This document shows positions 61,201 to 64,000 of a stretch of 64,000 nucleotides of DNA, piece by piece. Within the stretch, counting starts at the first letter, position 1. Each line of letters starts with the position of its first letter. Below the pieces are notes generated by a model that did not search any database, was not told where the DNA came from, and saw nothing but the letters and a program-made list of their open reading frames with translations. The DNA is taken from assembly GCA_030762935.1 (NCBI GenBank), contig CM060880.1, forward strand, positions 17,477,001 through 17,541,000, read 5' to 3'. The position numbers were made by a program, and so were the translations under genes. Origin of the DNA: Hymenopus coronatus. Its lineage: Eukaryota; Arthropoda; Insecta; Mantodea; Hymenopodidae.

Positions 61201-61288
61201 CAGCCTTGACAGAAGCTGTGACAAGCGAATTCCAACATAGATGATAAACAGGCCAATAGAGGAGTCCAGCAGAAAATTTATTATATAC
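52040..61288 (-). CDS. STIMATE: STIMATE/TMEM110, 3' part of gene (three exons)
   Basis: Multi-pass ER membrane protein that promotes STIM1 activation and store-operated calcium entry at ER-plasma-membrane contacts. Three exons join in frame: 61167-61288, 55881-56077, 52040-52261, giving 179 residues plus part of a codon. Evidence is family resemblance: INFLLD and FGEYG, a long membrane helix after NAWLVQCC, then LSPITNPKVE, VMLVIPFFVN joined to ALMFWVTDNFLMRK, and the acidic tail DESESEVLLSGDEE (vertebrates: ESESEILISADDE). N-terminal exons lie beyond 64000. Minus-strand AATAAA candidates at 51782-51777 and 51538-51533 could end the transcript. Confidence 0.93.
52422..52735 (-). repeat. Rep870 fragment, reverse
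   Basis: AAAATCTGAAGTTTTACATGC through GTACTTTACAATTGAAAC; stops where a mariner scrap begins. Confidence 0.85.
52738..52870 (-). pseudogene. Mariner-like transposase scrap
   Basis: Minus strand gives HTDLASCDFFLFPKTKE, matching SPDLAPCDFFLFPK around the third catalytic residue of a mariner lineage. Nothing else is preserved. Confidence 0.55.
53637..54505 (-). repeat. Rep870 copy, reverse, full length
   Basis: AAAATCTGAAGTGTTCCATTC to TGTAGAGAAAGTGAAAA; (AC) tract reduced to CTCACACACATGG. Confidence 0.9.
54590..55480 (-). pseudogene. Degenerate mariner transposase
   Basis: Minus strand, 5' to 3': a MDTIKY-like start with VIKFLRKEGHAPAEIKH and GGVYGDAS (HTH region, near 55470-55370), then broken segments. 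Later LLHNNAPVHMT (second catalytic Asp replaced by Asn) and YSPDLAPRDYYLFSKLEKEL. Frameshifts throughout. Confidence 0.75.
55881..56077 (-). CDS. STIMATE: STIMATE internal exon (two transmembrane segments)
   Basis: Two bases completing Gly, then 65 codons. Acceptor tttgcag, donor AAT|GTGAGT. Encodes KPPSVNAWLVQ, a hydrophobic helix around VLLMIVVKICITLL, the conserved ILSPITNPKVE loop and the start of the last helix, VMLVIPFFVN. Phase 0 at the 3' end, matching the next exon. Confidence 0.94.
56078..57875. other. STIMATE intron, no gene seen
   Basis: ATT/AAT microsatellite near 56220-56262; a B-box-like GGGTTCAATCCCAG at about 56830 hints at a SINE scrap. No coding similarity. Confidence 0.4.
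57876..58325 (-). repeat. Rep870 fragment, reverse
   Basis: Preceded by a (GAAA)n run; AAAATCTGATGTGTTCCATTC through CCAGAAAATTCAAGATATA. Confidence 0.88.
58330..58585 (-). pseudogene. Penelope-like element GIY-YIG nuclease remnant
   Basis: Minus strand decodes GIYRINCADCNKFYIGKTK and HLETRLKEHI, then an AVAHHF-like block after a stop. The GIY...YIG spacing with Cys-x2-Cys is the Penelope-like C-terminal endonuclease. No RT part found. Confidence 0.78.
59399..59506 (-). repeat. Second copy of Jockey-like C-terminal fragment
   Basis: Near-identical to 1200-1303 (CTCTTGCATTC-AGTATTTTGATG ... GGGCAGCGCAGTAGATGGTT). Truncated on the other side. Confidence 0.85.
60190..60530 (+). pseudogene. Non-LTR retrotransposon C-terminal remnant
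   Basis: Plus strand has SRLQLRTIT, then after a frameshift LNTIGVLQGNLDCRSCRKE, TETAQYMLYSCEAL. This is the CxxC...H/C tail following RT/RNase H in Jockey-type elements. Confidence 0.7.
61167..61288 (-). CDS. STIMATE: STIMATE internal exon (transmembrane segment)
   Basis: One base, 40 codons, one base. Acceptor ctacag at 61294-61289, donor TATG|GTATGT. Encodes YIINFLLDSSIGLFIIYVG, a hydrophobic helix, then a basic stretch and NFGEYG; family members have FLLDxxxGM and FGEYG here. This reading frame is the real one; a longer open frame over the same bases is a shadow. Confidence 0.92.
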
Positions 61289-61383
61289 CTGTAGACACAT
61301 GACAACAAAGTTAACACTGTAGCATTTCTTCTGCCATTGGCTTAAAGCACTCTTATGCATCTAAAATACAGTAGTCATTACAA

Positions 61384-61895
61384 TTTTACTTTCTGTACAG
61401 CAAGTAGATGAAATATTGTATTCCAACTACAAATGGTTGAGAACAACAAATAACAAGGAATTTATTAGAAATGGTTAACTGTACCAAAAAAAAAAAAAGG
61501 TACAACATAAATTCTGAGTTTTCACAATATCTCCTCAAAGGCTATTCCAAAAATTCAAGATATACATTTTATTTTTCATATAAATCTTTAATATGCAGCA
61601 TTTTAATCAAAATGGTTAGAACCAGTTTTGAGAATATAAAACATTTTGAAAAATCTTTCACGTAAGTAGTTTGGGTTGAGGGATTTTACTGAAAATCTTT
61701 CTGTTGTATCTTTGGAGAATGCTAAACTTAAATACAAGTTTGGTATTTGACACTCTTTTCGTTTTTGAGTTATGAGACACATCCACCCACACGGACCTAT
61801 TCTAAAATCATTTCATTAGGGTCTTCAGAACATGAAATCTTGGTGCTGAATTTTTTGATGGAAGACTCTACCTGCTATATACATAAGATAAGATG
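61384..61895. repeat. Rep870 fold-back: short forward start joined to reverse part
   Basis: 61384-61435 matches the forward start (TTTTACTTTCTGTACAG, AATATTGTATTCCAAC); 61443-61895 is reverse. Lies about 95 bp upstream of the STIMATE exon acceptor. Confidence 0.75.
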
Positions 61896-61967
61896 CTTTA
61901 TTGTCACATTCGCTTACAATAAACGAGTAAAGACTCCATAACCAGGTGACTCGTCAAATATGTCGCC

Positions 61968-62245
61968 CTCCATGGTGTAATGGTTACCATGCTAACTTCA
62001 TATACCCAAGGTCACGGGTTCAAACCTGGTGGAGGACGATGGATTTTTTGGGGCGTAAAAATCCTTAGCATGGCTTCCTTCGGAAGGGAAGTAAAGCAGT
62101 TGGTCCCGTGTTGTAGATTTACGACACGTAAAAGAACCTCAAGCCTGATAGAGAGACCTCTGAGCAAAATTAAGCGGTCTTTCACGCTCAATTTAGAATG
62201 AGACACTGAGAACCACAGTAGTTAAAGAGCGTCCATAAATAACAC
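61968..62245 (+). repeat. tRNA-headed SINE, family 1
   Basis: Head CGCCCTCCATGGTGTAATGG with B-box GGGTTCAAACC and a nearly closed acceptor stem (CGCCCTCC / GGAGGACG); body GTAAAAGAACCTCAAGCCTG; ends GTTAAAGAGCGTCCATAAAT. The best-preserved tRNA head of the five copies. Confidence 0.9.
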
Positions 62246-62459
62246 GCCATTTACATTCATTTCATCAAGTATAAAATTACAATTAACAGTTAAATTAAAA
62301 TAAATATAAATTGACAATGTACAGTATATATACAAACAGTGTTTAACTGTAATGGTACTAACCTAGGAACAATAGTGTAATATGTAACTTACAGAATGAA
62401 AAAAAGTTAAAAAAATATTTGTCAATCAAGTATTCAGCGACTGAGTAGTACACTTTTGT

Positions 62460-62680
62460 CAATTAATAGGTTTTCAATTCTTTGTTGAAGCAATTCCTGT
62501 TTTTATTTCCCTGATTTTAGTTGGTAGTTTGTTATAAGTTTTTATTCCGGCATGCAGTGGACTTTTTTCATATAATGCTAACTTACATAGTGCTTGGCAG
62601 AGAAAGGGTAATAATTGTAGCAATATAAATATTAGTAGTATAAAAAAGATTCTTCTGTTCATGTAATAGGACATTTTTGA
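62460..62680 (-). pseudogene. LINE C-terminal remnant (CR1/Jockey-like)
   Basis: Minus strand has LALYEKSPLHAGIKTYNKLP then TKIREIKTG, the YYxGIKxxNxLPxxIK motif of an RT C-terminus. Different subfamily from 22735-22960. Confidence 0.65.
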
Positions 62681-62879
62681 ATGGAAATAGTCTCAAACTA
62701 AGCAATTTGGACTTGGTTATTTGAATGTGAAAAACTATATACAACTCTTTGTACATGTCAAGTCAGTTCTTGTTTACTAATGGACCTATGCATAAAGCAT
62801 TAGAATTGTGTGATATTTATAAATGCCCCATATCAGTTCTATCTGCAAAAACTTAAAAAGTGCAGAATAAATATTTAAA

Positions 62880-63302
62880 AATTGTATTTTCTAGAGAAAC
62901 ATTTGTTTAATATAAATTGTAGTTTCAATAAGCTCTACAACTTTGTGTAATACATTATTTGCAAAAAATTCAATATACATATTTTATTTATTATGCAAAA
63001 ATATTTAACACGTATTTTGAGAAAATAAAATATAACAAAAATGTTTCCAATCAGAAGCTTTATTAAGATATTTTCTAATTCAAGCCACTGTATCCTCAAC
63101 TTTGCTTTTCCATACAGGAAAAATGTTTTGAAAATATTTTCCAGGCATACTTTACCTATCTGATTGAAATATAAAATTTGGTATTTATCTAAGTTTTCAA
63201 TTTTTTAGTTATGATTGTCTCTTTCCTTCTCTGAAAATCTCAATATTGAATTTTAGGTGGAATATAATACTTCTTCTACCTACCACATGTTAAATGGTAG
63301 AA
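62880..63302 (-). repeat. Rep870, strongly diverged reverse copy
   Basis: Retains AAATTCAATATACATATTTT, TTTTGAGAAAATA, and AGTTATGATTGTC-type blocks; many deletions. Confidence 0.6.
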
Positions 63303-64000
63303 AAAATCTGATTTGCTACATTCACATAACTTTCTCTATCTGTGCAAAATATACACAATTCTTACAAAATATTATTTTCTTATCTACATTATGCTAATCG
63401 AGATAAACATTAGCAGAAATGTCTTATTATTTGTTTCCTTATAAGTAGAAGGGAAATAAGGAAATACACTAGATTAAAGTGATAGTCAAATCTTTTAAAA
63501 ACTCATTGCTACATGAAACAATTGAGGTTTGGTTTGCTTAGCATAGTCCAGTTTTAGAAAAGTTAGGTATTTTAAAACTGAAACCAATAACAAAGAATAC
63601 CTAAAAACTGGTTAACTCTACAAAAAAAACCATAAATGATGTATTTTAATGAGATCTACCTACATTTTTTGTGTAGTAAATTTTTGACTATCTCTTAGGG
63701 TTTAACCATTATGCAAAATTCTGCAAAACTTATCCAGAATAATGAGGTCTTCAGAGACTATTCAAAGCCAGAAAGAAAGCCAGAAAATTCAAAATATACA
63801 TTTTAATTGTTATGTAAATATATTTAGTATACATTATTTTAATCAAAATCGTTAGAGCCATTTTTGAGAAAAATACAATTTTTAAAAATTGTTCCTTGTA
63901 AAGGGTAGTTTATGGTGAGGATATTTTCTTGAAAGTCTTTGTCACACCCTTAGTAGACACTAAGCATAAATACCATGTTTGGTATTTAATAGTCTTTTCG
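63301..64000 (-). repeat. Rep870 copy, reverse, runs off the window
   Basis: AAAAAATCTGATTTGCTACATTC start, tandem with the preceding copy; cut at AGTCTTTTCG by the window edge. Confidence 0.9.

Noticed and set aside
61085..61360. 91-codon minus-strand open frame over the STIMATE exon
   Set aside because: A different frame from the conserved one; the spliced frame with FLLD and FGEYG is the real coding sequence.
61968..62045. Functional tRNA gene
   Set aside because: B-box and near-complete acceptor stem are present, but the acceptor stem has a mismatch and the same head plus a shared 3' body recurs four more times; it is a SINE head.

Overview
This window is animal nuclear DNA: AT-rich, intron-rich and about half recognisable transposon or repeat. 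Two conserved protein-coding genes were assembled by eye from splice sites, both on the minus strand. The mix of tRNA-headed SINEs, many mariner relics, hAT/CGGBP1-like, Penelope-like, Jockey-like and Ty3/gypsy fragments suggests an arthropod, probably an insect with a large genome. A cockroach or termite would fit, but that is a guess.

Gene 1 is GALE (UDP-glucose/UDP-GlcNAc 4-epimerase), 31803 down to 9400. Its start codon and all coding exons are inside the window. The reconstructed protein is 383 aa and has the NAD-binding glycine motif and the Ser/Tyr/Lys catalytic residues. The striking point is the penultimate coding position. Two tandem exons of identical length (193 nt) and identical phases encode alternative versions of the same C-terminal substrate-binding segment (A 15087-15279, B 14862-15054; 28/64 residues identical). 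Only 32 nt separate them, too short for a normal intron, and A-to-B splicing would also break the frame. They therefore look like mutually exclusive exons. They differ at the position matching human Cys307 / E. coli Tyr299, which controls whether the enzyme accepts UDP-GlcNAc. A 54-bp minisatellite of about 13 units abuts the acceptor of exon A, and each unit carries an acceptor-like motif on the sense strand.

Gene 2 is STIMATE (TMEM110), an ER membrane regulator of store-operated calcium entry. Its last three coding exons lie at 61288 down to 52040, and the upstream exons are beyond the right edge. GALE and STIMATE are neighbours in the same orientation. A GC-rich block ending in a strong minus-strand splice donor (45592) between them may be the non-coding first exon of GALE.

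Layout: 1-9.4 kb, hAT/CGGBP1-like, Jockey-like and mariner relics beyond the GALE 3' end. 9.4-31.8 kb, GALE with TE-filled introns. 31.9-51.5 kb, intergenic, dense in one repeat, with an intact mariner at 49.6-51.0 kb. 51.5-61.3 kb, STIMATE. 61.3-64 kb, repeats.

The dominant repeat (called Rep870 here) is a non-coding element of about 0.86-0.9 kb in some 20 copies on both strands. It has a palindrome near one end, a GT/AC microsatellite at a fixed internal position, and several inverted pairs. I do not recognise it as a named family.
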